Below, piece after piece: positions 42,193 to 55,190 of a DNA stretch of 64,000 nucleotides. The notes below the pieces were generated by a model. That model was given only the letters and a program-made list of their open reading frames with translations, was not told where the DNA came from and did no database searches. Within the stretch, counting starts at the first letter, position 1. Every line of letters begins with the position of its first letter. A program made the position numbers and the translations under genes. This DNA is from Arthrobacter sp. MYb214 (GTDB lineage Bacteria > Actinomycetota > Actinomycetes > Actinomycetales > Micrococcaceae): contig NZ_PCPZ01000001.1 in assembly GCF_002979865.1 (NCBI RefSeq), positions 434,001 to 498,000 of the forward strand, given 5' to 3'.

Positions 42193-44150
42193 AGCGCGTC
42201 GTCCGGGTCGATAGCGATATTCACGACCGGGTCCTTGGCCGCGGACATGCTCGCGCGCAGCTGGCGCAGGGCCATGGTCACCGCCGGCCCGTCGGAGTAG
42301 GAGAAGAAGAGCACGTAGCGGTGCTGGGCCGGGGGCCCGTCTATCACCGTCGGGCCGTGGATTTGCACGCACTGCCGGGTCTGCGGATCCAGGTTCGCGA
42401 CCAGCCGTTCGGCGCCCAGGCCCGAAATCACTGCGCTGCGCACTGCCGGAGGCAACCCCACCTCGCGGCGCTCGGCCAATTCGCGTTCGGCAAAGCTCGC
42501 CGGGTCATAGCGCACCAGCGCGGCCCCGGCGGGGCTCGGATTGCCGGTGAGCACCACTACCCCGTCGGCACGCGCCATGGAAGCAGCGGTGAACCAGCGG
42601 GAGATGACTTCTTCGGGGTTGCGCAGCGAATCGTGGGTCATCATCTTGTCGGCATCGAGCAGCAGCACCGCGGCGTAGCCGGATTCGGCAAATGGTTCGA
42701 CCCCTGGCGTAGCGACCACCAGCGCCGGTTTGCCGGGAATCTTGTCCACGGGTTTTGCTCCGGTGGAAGAAATAACGCTGACCTTAGGGAAGGCCAGCCC
42801 GAGTTCTTCGGCGGTGCGGTCGGCGCCGATGCTGGCGGCCCGGATCCTCGGTGAGGCGCAGTGCACGCACCGGTAGTCGTGGTACTGCTCGCCGCACCAG
42901 CGGCAAGCCACATGCGAGCCTTTGCCGGCGATGTGCAGCGGGCCTTGGCAGGCAGTGCAGCGCGCCGGGGTCCGGCAGTCCTGGCAGGCCAGCGCCGGCA
43001 TAAACCCGGTGCGCGCCACTTGCACCAGCACCGGGCCGGATTCCAGCGCCCTGGTAGCTTCCCGCCAGGCCAGCGAAGGGATGCGGGCCCGGGCGAGCAC
43101 CGGGTCGCGCTCGAGCTCGAAATCGTTTGTGGTGGCCACAATGCGGGCGGTTTGCGCACGCAACAGGTCGCGGGGAACCTTCAGTTCGGTGGCCCAGCCG
43201 GTCGCCACCAGGCGCTGGGCTTCGACCGAGCGCGATGGCGATGCGATCAGCAGGGAGATGCCTGCTTGCTGGCTGCGCAGCAACGCCACCTCGCGGCTGT
43301 GCTGGTAGGGTGCGCGCTGTTCGCGGTGCGATTGGTCCGCGTCCTGCCACACGATCATCAGTTCCAGCCCGGGCACGTGGCATAGCGCCGCCGAACGGGT
43401 GCCGATGACGATCTGCACATGCCCTCCGATGGCACGCAGGAAGTTGCGGTAGCGCGGAGTCGGCCCGTCGTCGGCCTGCAGCCGCGCATAGGATTCGGCG
43501 CCGAAGTGCTCATCGAGATAGCCACCCAGCAGCCGCAGGTCGCGCGCGTCGGGCACGATCAGCAGCACGCGCTTGCCGCGCTCAAGCACCGGACGGGCCG
43601 CATCCATCAAGAACCCTGGCCAGGCACCGTGGAAATTCGGCACCCAGGTGGCAACGGCGCGCAGGGTTTCGCCGCTTCCCCAGGCGTCAAGCGCTTGGGC
43701 GCCGTGCTCGTAGCGGGAGAGCTGGTTCGGGGCGTCGGGCAGCAACGGCGCGACGGTGGCCAATTCCTCTTTTTCGACCTTGGCCGCGCGGGCGGGCACC
43801 GCAAGACGCACCACATCCCACAGGGTTCCGGCATAGCGGGTCGCGATCTCCTGCGCGGCGGCCACGATTTCCGGGTACAGCGCCACCTGGGTGCTGACCA
43901 GCTTGGCCAGCGGCCGCAGTTTCATCTCCGGGGCGTGGTCCTCGAGCACCGCGACGATGAATCCGGAGAGCAGCTGCGGCCCGAAGGGCACCTTCACGCG
44001 CACCCCCGCCACGGCATCCTGGGCCATCGAGGGAGGAATCTCGTAATCGAAGAAGCGGTCCAGGTGCGGGACGGAAGAATCAATCAGCACCCGGGCAACC
44101 CGCTTGAGGCGGGCCGGCTCGGGTGCTGAGATGAGGGCGTCTTGCTGCAC
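42189..44150 (-). CDS. priA: Primosomal protein N' (PriA), helicase-deficient actinobacterial type
   Basis: PriA restarts stalled replication forks. The 653-residue protein has the N-terminal DNA-binding domain (VLIDSSVPHLDRFFDYEIP, GVRVKVPFG) and the zinc Cys pairs CQDC, CTAC, CRWC and CVHC. The helicase core is degenerate: no Walker A or DEAH-type motif is visible where expected (MIVWQDADQSHREQRAPYQHSREVALLR remains recognisable only in pieces). This loss is known in actinobacterial PriA. It starts at GTG, 9 bp after metK. Confidence 0.9.
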   Translation of the reverse strand: MQQDALISAPEPARLKRVARVLIDSSVPHLDRFFDYEIPPSMAQDAVAGVRVKVPFGPQLLSGFIVAVLEDHAPEMKLRPLAKLVSTQVALYPEIVAAAQEIATRYAGTLWDVVRLAVPARAAKVEKEELATVAPLLPDAPNQLSRYEHGAQALDAWGSGETLRAVATWVPNFHGAWPGFLMDAARPVLERGKRVLLIVPDARDLRLLGGYLDEHFGAESYARLQADDGPTPRYRNFLRAIGGHVQIVIGTRSAALCHVPGLELMIVWQDADQSHREQRAPYQHSREVALLRSQQAGISLLIASPSRSVEAQRLVATGWATELKVPRDLLRAQTARIVATTNDFELERDPVLARARIPSLAWREATRALESGPVLVQVARTGFMPALACQDCRTPARCTACQGPLHIAGKGSHVACRWCGEQYHDYRCVHCASPRIRAASIGADRTAEELGLAFPKVSVISSTGAKPVDKIPGKPALVVATPGVEPFAESGYAAVLLLDADKMMTHDSLRNPEEVISRWFTAASMARADGVVVLTGNPSPAGAALVRYDPASFAERELAERREVGLPPAVRSAVISGLGAERLVANLDPQTRQCVQIHGPTVIDGPPAQHRYVLFFSYSDGPAVTMALRQLRASMSAAKDPVVNIAIDPDDAL

Positions 44151-44159
44151 GCTCAGGTC

Positions 44160-45365
44160 CTAGGCGTTGAACCAGCTGCGCAGGGCCTCGACGCGGTCCA
44201 GCTTCTCCCAGGTGAAGTCGTTGTCCTCGCGGCCGAAGTGGCCGTGGGCAGCGGTCTTGCGGTAGATCGGGCGCTTCAAGTCCAGGTCTTCGATGATGCC
44301 CAGCGGGCGCAGGTCGAATACCTCGTTGATGGCCTTGGTGATCTTGGCCGGATCAACGGTTTCGGTGCCGAAGGTCTCCACATACAGGCCCACCGGACGG
44401 GCCACGCCGATCGCGTAGGCCACCTGGACCTCGGCACGGCGTGCCAGGCCGGCGGCGACCACGTTCTTGGCCACCCAGCGCATCGCGTAGGCAGCCGAGC
44501 GGTCGACCTTCGAAGGGTCCTTGCCCGAGAAGGCGCCTCCGCCGTGGCGGGCGAAGCCGCCGTAGGTGTCCACGATGATCTTGCGGCCGGTCAGCCCGGC
44601 ATCGCCGACCGGGCCGCCGATGATGAACGGGCCCGATGGGTTCAGGATGATCTTGGTGTTCGAGATGTCCAGGCCCGAACGCTCCAGGATCGGGGTCACA
44701 ACCTCTTCATGCAGGTCGGCCTTCAGGGTCGCCAGCTCGTATTCGGCGGCGTGCTGGCTGGAGACAACCACGGTGTCCACGGAGACCGGCTTGTCGCCGT
44801 CGTAGCCAATGGTGACCTGGGTCTTGCCATCCGGGCGCAGCAGCGGCATGCGGCCGTTCTTGCGGACCTGGGTCAGGCGCTCGGACAGGCGGTGCGCCAG
44901 GAAAATCGGGGTCGGCATCAGCGAGTCGGTCTCATCCGAGGCGTAGCCGAACATCAGGCCCTGGTCGCCGGCACCCTGCATGTCGCGGGGATCCTTGGCC
45001 GTGCCTTCGCGCGACTCCAGCGAGTTGAAGACGCCGTCGTGGATCTCCTGGGACTGCTGGCCGATCGACACGGACACGCCGCAGCGCGCACCGTCGAAGC
45101 CGTTGGCCGAGGAGTCGTAGCCGATATCCAGGATGGTCTTGCGGACGATCTCCGGGATCTCCACGTAGCCATTGGTGGTCACCTCGCCGGCAACGTGCAC
45201 CAGCCCGGTGGTGGTCAGGGTCTCGACGGCGACCTTCGAGTCCGGATCCTGCGCCAGCATGGCGTCGAGGATCGCGTCGGAAATCTGGTCGCAAATCTTG
45301 TCCGGGTGGCCCTCGGTCACGGATTCCGAGGTGAAAAGACGAAGTTCAGGGGTTGTTGAAGTCAC
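44160..45365 (-). CDS. metK: S-adenosylmethionine synthetase
   Basis: It makes S-adenosylmethionine from methionine and ATP. The 401-residue protein has the three family signatures: [20 protein letters not shown] near residues 15-34, [12 protein letters not shown], and [16 protein letters not shown]. The start is an ATG. It is followed by priA. The 76-bp gap upstream is too short for a SAM riboswitch and shows none. Confidence 0.97.
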   Translation of the reverse strand: MTSTTPELRLFTSESVTEGHPDKICDQISDAILDAMLAQDPDSKVAVETLTTTGLVHVAGEVTTNGYVEIPEIVRKTILDIGYDSSANGFDGARCGVSVSIGQQSQEIHDGVFNSLESREGTAKDPRDMQGAGDQGLMFGYASDETDSLMPTPIFLAHRLSERLTQVRKNGRMPLLRPDGKTQVTIGYDGDKPVSVDTVVVSSQHAAEYELATLKADLHEEVVTPILERSGLDISNTKIILNPSGPFIIGGPVGDAGLTGRKIIVDTYGGFARHGGGAFSGKDPSKVDRSAAYAMRWVAKNVVAAGLARRAEVQVAYAIGVARPVGLYVETFGTETVDPAKITKAINEVFDLRPLGIIEDLDLKRPIYRKTAAHGHFGREDNDFTWEKLDRVEALRSWFNA

Positions 45366-45441
45366 CGTATAACTCTATCTGGTCTCTGGGACCGGTAAGC
45401 AGATCTGGTACGTTTCGTGAACAAGCACCGTATGGCGCCAC

Positions 45442-46668
45442 TCACTTTGTTACAGCTGCATGACTTTTTGTTGCATTCGAAATCTGTTCGATGACCACGC
45501 GGGCCACCTCGAGCTTGCTGCCCGAAGCCTGCACCGAGTCGGCGCCATCGGCGAAAAGAACCTGGATGCTATTGGTTTCCTGCCCGAAGGTCAGGGATGC
45601 GCCCACCTCGTTGACCACGAGCATTTCGCAGCCCTTGCGGTTCAGCTTGGCCTGGCCGTACTCCAGCACGGTCCCCTGCTCATCGCCGGTCTCGGCGGCA
45701 AAACCGACAATGAACGGCGGCAGTTGCGGATTCTGTCCGCGCGCGGCGACCAGCTCGGCGAGGATGTCCGGGTTGCGCACCAGTTCGATGACCGGAGCCG
45801 AATGCTCATCGCGCTTCTTGATCTTCGAGTTCTCGATTCTTGCCGGGCGGAAATCGGCGACCGCGGCATTCATGATCAGCACGTCTTGGCCCTCGGCGCA
45901 GTCGAAGACCGCCTCGCGCAGCTCCAGTGCGCTGGAGGCGTGCACCAGCCGTACGCCATGCGGCGCGGGCACTTCCAGATGGGTGGCGATCAGCGTGACC
46001 TCGGCCCCGGCATCTCGGGCGGCCTGTGCCAGCGCGACACCCTGGCGGCCCGAGGAGCGGTTACCCAGGAAGCGCACCGGGTCCAGCGGTTCACGGGTGC
46101 CGCCGGCGGTGATCAGTACCTTGGCTCCGGCCAGCACCGGTTCGGCGAGCAGGTCCTGGATTGCGGCGAAAATTTCATCGGGTTCTGGAAGCCGGCCCGG
46201 CCCCGAGTCCTTGCCGGTCAGCCGCCCGGAGGCGGGTTCGATCACCCGCACGCCGCGATCCCGCAGGGTTTGCACATTCGCGGCAGTGGCCGGATGCTGC
46301 CACATTTCGGTGTGCATGGCCGGGGCCATCACTACCGGCGCCCGCGTGGCCAGCAGGGTTCCGGTGAGCAGGTCGTCAGCCAATCCCGCAGCGGCCTTGG
46401 CTAAGACGTCCGCGGTGGCCGGCACGACCATCACCAGATCGGCCTGCTGGCCCAGGCGCACGTGATTGACCGAATCCACCGCGTCGAAGACGTTCGAGGT
46501 GACAGGATTTCCGGACAAGGCCTCCCAGGTGGCGTTGCCCACGAAGTTGGCGACGTTCCGGGTGGGGATCACGTCGACGTGGTGCCCGGCTTCGCGCAGC
46601 AAGCGCAGCAGGAGTACGGACTTGTAGGCGGCGATACCAGCGGAAACGCCTAGGACAATTCGCTTCAC
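45442..46668 (-). CDS. coaBC: Bifunctional phosphopantothenoylcysteine decarboxylase/synthetase
   Basis: It carries out two steps of coenzyme A synthesis. The 408-residue fusion has an N-terminal flavoprotein (CoaC) domain with VSAGIAAYKS, APAMHTEMW (the actinobacterial form of PAMN) and SGPGRLPEPDEI, and a C-terminal CoaB domain with ITAGGTREPLDPVRFLGNRSSG and AAVADFRP. A terminator-like hairpin lies between rpoZ and this gene, so it may have its own promoter. Confidence 0.96.
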   Translation of the reverse strand: MKRIVLGVSAGIAAYKSVLLLRLLREAGHHVDVIPTRNVANFVGNATWEALSGNPVTSNVFDAVDSVNHVRLGQQADLVMVVPATADVLAKAAAGLADDLLTGTLLATRAPVVMAPAMHTEMWQHPATAANVQTLRDRGVRVIEPASGRLTGKDSGPGRLPEPDEIFAAIQDLLAEPVLAGAKVLITAGGTREPLDPVRFLGNRSSGRQGVALAQAARDAGAEVTLIATHLEVPAPHGVRLVHASSALELREAVFDCAEGQDVLIMNAAVADFRPARIENSKIKKRDEHSAPVIELVRNPDILAELVAARGQNPQLPPFIVGFAAETGDEQGTVLEYGQAKLNRKGCEMLVVNEVGASLTFGQETNSIQVLFADGADSVQASGSKLEVARVVIEQISNATKSHAAVTK

Positions 46669-46729
46669 GAAGTACTTCCTCGAGGATTCGGTGCGGCAAT
46701 GAGGTGGGTGCGGGAGAAAAAGGAGCTTA

Positions 46730-46760
46730 ACGAAAAAGAAGGCGCCCGCTCAGGGGCGCC
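46730..46760 (-). terminator. Terminator after rpoZ
   Basis: GGCGCCC and GGGCGCC form a 7-bp stem at 46741-46760; on the minus strand it is followed by TTCTTTTTC. It lies 11 bp past the rpoZ stop and about 70 bp before coaBC. Confidence 0.75.
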
Positions 46761-46770
46761 GACTTTTCGA

Positions 46771-47031
46771 TTAGTCTTCGATGACCTCGGCTGCGGTTAC
46801 CTTCAGCAGGTTATCGTCCAGCTCGCGCAAGGCGATGGTCAGCGGCTTCTCGTTCAGCTTGGTTTCCACCAGTGGGCCTACGTACTCGAACAGGCCTTCG
46901 TTCAGCTGCGCGTAGTAGGCGTTGATCTGGCGTGCACGCTTGGCCGAGTTCAGCACAATGGCGTACTTCGAGTCGTTGGTCTCAAGCAACGAGTCGATCG
47001 ATGGGTTAATGATTCCCTCTGGGTTGGACAC
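46771..47031 (-). CDS. rpoZ: RNA polymerase omega subunit
   Basis: Omega assists assembly of the beta' subunit. The 86-residue protein has the typical [21 protein letters not shown] start in pieces, [10 protein letters not shown] and the C-terminal [11 protein letters not shown]. It follows gmk by 8 bp, the standard gmk-rpoZ pair. Confidence 0.96.
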   Translation of the reverse strand: MSNPEGIINPSIDSLLETNDSKYAIVLNSAKRARQINAYYAQLNEGLFEYVGPLVETKLNEKPLTIALRELDDNLLKVTAAEVIED

Positions 47032-47039
47032 AGGACTCC

Positions 47040-47606
47040 CTATTTGTCGTTCTTTAGCCCCATGAGGGCTACAAGCTCTTCGGCGGCACGTGCGACATCG
47101 TCGTTGACGATGGTCACGTCGAATTCAGATTCCGCTGCAAGTTCTAGTTTAGCGGTTTCTAGGCGGCGCTGCTGTTCCTCGGCCGTTTCAGTGCCGCGTC
47201 CCACAAGGCGGCGCACCAATTCCTCCCATGATGGCGGTGCCAAGAAGACGAATTTTGCCTCGGGCATCGACTCCTTGACCTGCCTCGCACCTTGCAGATC
47301 GATTTCCAGCAGAACCTTCTTGCCATCTGCCACTGCATCTTCAACCGTCGATCGAATCGTGCCGTAGCTGTTCTGGCCATGGACAACAGCCCATTCCAGC
47401 ATCTGGCCTTCCTCGACCAGGGATTGGAAACGTTCGGGGCCCACGAAGAAGTAGTGGACTCCATCCTGCTCCCCTGGCCGGGCGTTGCGGGTCGTTGCGG
47501 ACACCGAAAGCCAGACATCTGGATAGTTATCGCGGATGTAGGTAGAGACGGTGCCCTTGCCTACTGCCGTGGGGCCGGCTAGAACAGTTACCGACGCAGC
47601 GGTCAT
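47040..47606 (-). CDS. gmk: Guanylate kinase
   Basis: It phosphorylates GMP to GDP. The 188-residue protein has the P-loop GPTAVGKGT (residues 11-19), the GMP-binding [21 protein letters not shown] segment in pieces, the [14 protein letters not shown] strand, and [11 protein letters not shown]. It lies 3 bp after mihF, a conserved actinobacterial neighbour. Confidence 0.96.
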   Translation of the reverse strand: MTAASVTVLAGPTAVGKGTVSTYIRDNYPDVWLSVSATTRNARPGEQDGVHYFFVGPERFQSLVEEGQMLEWAVVHGQNSYGTIRSTVEDAVADGKKVLLEIDLQGARQVKESMPEAKFVFLAPPSWEELVRRLVGRGTETAEEQQRRLETAKLELAAESEFDVTIVNDDVARAAEELVALMGLKNDK

Positions 47607-47609
47607 TGA

Positions 47610-47945
47610 CTACACTTTCGTTTTTGGCGGGCTTTGCTTGAAGTGCTCGGTGATTGCGGTGCGCTGCTTGCGTCCCAGTCCGCGCAGACGGCGGGAAGGG
47701 GAAATGCCAAGTCGCTCCAGCAAATTTGCCGCGCGTACTTCACCTACGCCCGGTACCGATTCCAGAAGGTCCATGACACGCATGCGTCCCACGGCTTCAT
47801 CTTCGTATACCAAGTCTAGTACCTCGGTGATGGAAATTTTGCCGGCACTGAACTCGGCCTTGATTTCTGCACGACGAGTGCGTGCGGCGAGTGCCTTGGC
47901 GCGGGCGCGGATACGATCTTCGTCAGAGAGTTCTCGCAGTACCAT
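47610..47945 (-). CDS. mihF: Integration host factor, actinobacterial type
   Basis: MihF is a small nucleoid-associated protein of actinobacteria, unrelated to HU-type IHF. The 111-residue basic protein has the helix-two-turns-helix DNA-binding segment SVPGVGEVRAANLLERLGI and an Arg-rich following stretch (SPSRRLRGLGRKQR). It sits between pyrF and gmk, as in other actinobacteria, and has its own promoter. Confidence 0.95.
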   Translation of the reverse strand: MVLRELSDEDRIRARAKALAARTRRAEIKAEFSAGKISITEVLDLVYEDEAVGRMRVMDLLESVPGVGEVRAANLLERLGISPSRRLRGLGRKQRTAITEHFKQSPPKTKV

Positions 47946-47991
47946 CGTTCAGCCATCCTTCAGTTGTAGTGGACTAAGGCTTATGTTGAGA

Positions 47992-48020
47992 AACATAGCG
48001 AGCTAACGCTGCTTTTGCAA
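47992..48020 (-). promoter_or_regulatory. Promoter of mihF-gmk-rpoZ
   Basis: TTGCAA (48015-48020), a 17-bp spacer and TATGTT (47992-47997) on the minus strand form a good vegetative promoter, about 47 bp before the mihF ATG. Confidence 0.7.
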
Positions 48021-48027
48021 GACTAAA

Positions 48028-48066
48028 CGCGTTGTGGCTACTAGAAACTCTAATAGCCACAACGCG
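48028..48066 (-). terminator. Hairpin terminator after pyrF
   Basis: CGCGTTGTGGCTA (48028-48040) and TAGCCACAACGCG (48054-48066) are perfect 13-bp arms around a 13-nt loop; TTTAGTCTT follows on the minus strand. It separates the pyr operon from the mihF promoter. Confidence 0.8.
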
Positions 48067-48092
48067 CCTATGTCACTTATTCGAATTTTTTG

Positions 48093-48927
48093 CTAGCGAG
48101 CTGCCAGCAATTCGTCCCTAACCCGCAGGGCTTTTTCCCTGAGAGCGGCCTTACTCGGCCCCTCTTTGAGGATGTCCCTGCTGCTCGTGCCCAGTACCTG
48201 GCCGTAGCTTGAGGCGAATGACTTGGCAATATCCGCTGCCGTGGCACCCTGGGCGCCGAGCCCTGGTGTGAGCAGCGGAGCCTTGGAAGCTGCCAGATCG
48301 ATTCCGAGCTTGGACGGTGCATCCCCGATGGTCGCACCGACAACCAGCCCGACATGTCCTAAATCTCCTGCGTATGCATTATCCGCAGTGACTTGGTCAA
48401 TAATTGATTTAGCAACCGAGTTTTCCCCGCCTACGTGCTGTACCGATGGCCCCTCGGGGTTGGAAGTCAGTCCGAGAACGAACACTCCCCTGCCGGTTCC
48501 AGCAGCCAAATCCAATGCCGGACGCAGCGATTCATAACCCAGGTACGGGCTCAAAGTCACAGCATCTGCAGCCAGCGGAGAAGCATCATCGAGCCATGCG
48601 GTCGCATACGCTGCCATGGTCGAACCGATATCCCCGCGCTTGGCGTCGGCCAGCGTGAGCAGTCCAGCGGACTTCGCAGCACTCAAGGTTTCTTCCAACG
48701 CGGCAAATCCCTTGGACCCGAAACGCTCGTACAGAGCCACCTGGGGCTTGAGGATTGCCGCCGCACCGGCCATCGCTTCCACGACGGTCAGTGAGAAAGA
48801 TCGCACGCCCTCGGCCGTATTCTCCAGCCCCCAGGCTTCCAGCAGCACCGGGTGGGGATCGATCCCCACGCACAGCGGGCCGGAAGCCTGCATAGCTGAA
48901 CGAAGCCGCTGACCGAATGGGATCGGC

Positions 48928-48935
<8 letters not shown>
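48093..48935 (-). CDS. pyrF: Orotidine-5'-phosphate decarboxylase (type 2)
   Basis: It forms UMP, the last step of de novo pyrimidine synthesis. The 280-residue protein is of the longer type 2 family with LCVGIDPHP near the N-terminus, the [17 protein letters not shown] active-site segment (Asp97, Lys99, Asp102), [14 protein letters not shown], and VGATIGDAP. The start overlaps carB by 8 bp; it is the last gene of the pyr operon. Confidence 0.96.
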
Positions 48936-52205
<3,270 letters not shown>

Positions 52206-52206
<1 letters not shown>

Positions 52207-53375
52207 TACTTGCTGTCCTTTTCTGCGGCGGAATCCAACGCGGTCATGAAGCGGTCAAAGAGGTAGGCGGCATCGTGGGGGCCGGATGCTGCCTCTGGGT
52301 GGTACTGCACGGAGAAGGCCGGGATGTCCAGGCAGCTCAGGCCTTCGACCACGTGGTCGTTCAGCGAATAGTGCGAGACTTCGACCTTGCCGAAGCGTTC
52401 GACCGGAGCGGTGACGGCGCCCTCGATGGGCGCGTCGACGGCGAAGCCGTGGTTCTGGCTGGTGATTTCCACGCGGCCGGTGGCCTTGTCCATCACCGGC
52501 TGGTTGATTCCGCGGTGGCCGAAGCGCAGCTTGTAGGTGTCGAAGCCCAGCGCGCGGCCCAGGATCTGGTTGCCGAAGCAGATGCCGAAGTACGGGATGC
52601 CGGCATCGAGCACCGAACGGACTAGTTCCACCTGGGCGGTGGCGGTGGCAGGGTCGCCGGGGCCGTTGGAGAAGAACACGCCGTTAGCGCCGGTGGCCTT
52701 GATATCTTCCAGGGTGGCGTTGTACGGCAGCACGTGCACGCGCAGGCCGCGCTCGGCCAGGCGGTGCGGGGTCATCGACTTCATGCCCAGGTCGATCGCG
52801 GCCACGGTGTGCTTGGCCTCGCCATCGTAGCCGTGGTCCGCTGGCTCGACGATGTAGGCGGCGTCCACCGAAACCTCGGCGGAGATGTTGCGGCCGGCCA
52901 TCGACGGCTGCGCCTTGACCAGGGCCACCAGCTCGGCGTCGGTCTTCGCGGCGTCATCGCCGGAGAAGATGCCGGACTTCATCGCGCCGGCGTCGCGCAG
53001 GTGGCGGGTCAGCGCGCGGGTGTCCACGCCCTGGATGCCCACGATGCCGTACTCGACCAGATCTGCATCAAGGGTGCGCTCGCTGCGCCAGTTGCTTGGC
53101 CGGCGGGCGGCGTCGCGCACCACGTAGCCGGCAGCCCACATGCGGGTGGATTCCGGATCTTGCGAGTTCACGCCGGTGTTGCCGATGTGCGGGAAGGTCT
53201 GCACGATGATCTGGTGCGCGTAGGACGGGTCAGTCAGGGTTTCCTGGTAGCCGGTCATGCCGGTGGTGAACACTGCTTCACCCAGGGTGGTGCCCACGGC
53301 GCCATAGCTGCGCCCGCGGAAGATGCGGCCATCTTCAAGTACCAACACGGCTGGTAGGTTGCTCAGGGAATTCAC
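52206..53375 (-). CDS. carA: Carbamoyl-phosphate synthase small subunit
   Basis: It hydrolyses glutamine and channels ammonia to CarB. The 389-residue protein has the N-terminal CPSase_sm_chain domain ([33 protein letters not shown]) and a class I glutaminase domain with the nucleophile Cys in [10 protein letters not shown] and the His-Glu pair in QYHPEA. It begins adjacent to the PH-like gene stop. Confidence 0.98.
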
Positions 53376-53882
53376 TTATTTGTCTCCTGCTCGGCTTACG
53401 TCGTTGTGCGACGCCAGCAACTGATAGATCTTTGGGGTGTCCTCGTGGTAGCGGGGACGGAATCCGGTGTCGAAGGTGAAGCCGTCCTTGTTCCAGGTGA
53501 TGACGATCAGGCCGTTCTTCTCCACGACCTTGCCGATCATCCCGTTGCTGCGCTTCACGTCCTCGTAGTGCTCCCACGGGATGTGCACGTCGCGCGCTCC
53601 GGAACGGATCAGGTGCAGCCCTTCGCGTCCCAGTTCCAAGGTGGCGTTGGTGCGCACCCCGAGCTCATGGACCGCGATGCGGGCCAGCCAGTCGTCGAAC
53701 CGGGTGGTGACCACGTACATGCCTGCGAAATGGTGCTCCACCTCATCGGCGAAGTCCTCGAAGGGCTCGGGAATCGCTGACTGCCGGGCCTTGAGGTTCC
53801 GCCAGCCGAAAAGGATCAGGCCCACGCCTGCGACGATCGCGACAATCGTCCAGATCAACGGGGTCAGGGCTCCCTCAGGCAT
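53376..53882 (-). CDS. PH-like domain membrane protein of the pyr operon
   Basis: This 168-residue protein has one N-terminal helix (about residues 7-27, LIWTIVAIVAGVGLILFGW), a short basic stretch, and a soluble domain with WLARIAVHELGVRTNATLELGREGLHLIR and the VEKNGLIVITW strand, a beta-rich fold like bacterial PH domains. Similar genes sit between pyrC and carA in other actinobacteria. They are sometimes labelled 'transporter' without evidence. The start is the ATG at 53882, overlapping pyrC by 8 bp. Its role in the operon is unknown. Confidence 0.82.
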   Translation of the reverse strand: MPEGALTPLIWTIVAIVAGVGLILFGWRNLKARQSAIPEPFEDFADEVEHHFAGMYVVTTRFDDWLARIAVHELGVRTNATLELGREGLHLIRSGARDVHIPWEHYEDVKRSNGMIGKVVEKNGLIVITWNKDGFTFDTGFRPRYHEDTPKIYQLLASHNDVSRAGDK

Positions 53883-55179
53883 TGGCCGTCCTCGGGGTAG
53901 CCAGCTGGCCATCGAGCACGGTGGCATGGCCGTGGAAGAAGGTGGCGCGCACCGATCCTGGCAGCTCCATGCCGGCGAACGGCGAGTTGCGCCCCTTGGT
54001 GGCCATGGCGGCCGGGTCGACGATCCAGCGGGCTGCCGGATCGACCAGCACCAGGTTGGCAGGCTCGCCGATGGCGATCGGTCGGCCCTGGTCGGCAACG
54101 CGGCCGATCTGCGCGGGCACCTGCGAGGTAATGCGGGCCACGCCCGCCCAGCCCATCAGCCCGGTGTCCACCAGCGTGTGCTGCACGATGGACAGCGCGG
54201 TCTCCAGGCCGGTCATGCCCATGGCGGCCGCGCCCCACTCGCAGTCCTTGGCCTCGGAGGGGTGCGGGGCGTGGTCGGTGCCGATCACGTCGATGGTGCC
54301 GTCGGCAACGCCCGCGCGCAGCGCCATCACGTCTTCTTCGCGGCGCAGCGGCGGGTTGACCTTGAAGACCGGGTCGTAGGTGCGGACCTTCTCATCGGTG
54401 AGCAGCAGGTGGTGCGGGGTGACCTCCGCGGTGACCTGGATGCCGCGGGCCTTGGCCCAGCGGATGATCTCCACCGAGCCGGCCGTGGACACGTGGCACA
54501 CGTGCAGGCGGGCGCCGACGTGCTCGGCCAAGAGCACATCGCGGGCGATGATCGATTCCTCGGCGACCGCTGGCCAGCCGGGCATGCCCAGGATGGCGGA
54601 GACTTCGCCCTCGTTCATCTGGGCGCCTTCGGTCAGGCGCGGTTCCTGGGCGTGCTGGGCGATGACCCCGTCAAAGGCCTTCACGTATTCCAGGGCGCGG
54701 CGCATCAGCAGCGGGTCCCAGACGCAGATGCCGTCATCGGAGAACATCTTCACCTGGGCACGGGAGTCGGCCATTGCGCCGATTTCGCTCAGCTGCTTGC
54801 CGGCCAACCCGACGGTCACCGCGCCGACCGGGCGGACATCCACCCAGCCTGCCTTGCGGCCCAATTCGTAGACCTGCTCGACGACGCCGGCGGTATCGGC
54901 TACCGGGGTGGAGTTGGCCATGGCGTGCACGGCGGTGTAGCCGCCGCGGGCCGCTGCCTGCGAACCGGTTTCCACGGTTTCGGCGTCTTCGCGGCCTGGT
55001 TCGCGCAGGTGCGTGTGGGTGTCGACGAGCCCGGGCAGGAGCACGAGATTCCGCGCGTCGATGACCTGGGCATCACCGGCGGCAGCAATGCTGCCCAGCT
55101 GGGCGATCTTGCCGTCGGCAATCAGCACGTCGACCGGTTCGCCGCCGAGGATGGAGGCCTGCTGGATCAAGTAGTTCAT
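53875..55179 (-). CDS. pyrC: Dihydroorotase (type I)
   Basis: It cyclises carbamoyl aspartate to dihydroorotate. The 434-residue amidohydrolase has the metal-binding DTHTHLREPG (His55, His57), the carboxylated-Lys region, VCHVSTAGSVE and IGTDHAPHPSEAK. It starts 11 bp after pyrB. Confidence 0.97.
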   Translation of the reverse strand: MNYLIQQASILGGEPVDVLIADGKIAQLGSIAAAGDAQVIDARNLVLLPGLVDTHTHLREPGREDAETVETGSQAAARGGYTAVHAMANSTPVADTAGVVEQVYELGRKAGWVDVRPVGAVTVGLAGKQLSEIGAMADSRAQVKMFSDDGICVWDPLLMRRALEYVKAFDGVIAQHAQEPRLTEGAQMNEGEVSAILGMPGWPAVAEESIIARDVLLAEHVGARLHVCHVSTAGSVEIIRWAKARGIQVTAEVTPHHLLLTDEKVRTYDPVFKVNPPLRREEDVMALRAGVADGTIDVIGTDHAPHPSEAKDCEWGAAAMGMTGLETALSIVQHTLVDTGLMGWAGVARITSQVPAQIGRVADQGRPIAIGEPANLVLVDPAARWIVDPAAMATKGRNSPFAGMELPGSVRATFFHGHATVLDGQLATPRTANA

Positions 55180-55190
55180 GGGTTCTTCCT

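Noticed and set aside
45366-45441. SAM riboswitch upstream of metK
   Set aside because: The 76-bp gap is too short and shows no SAM-I or SAM-II elements.
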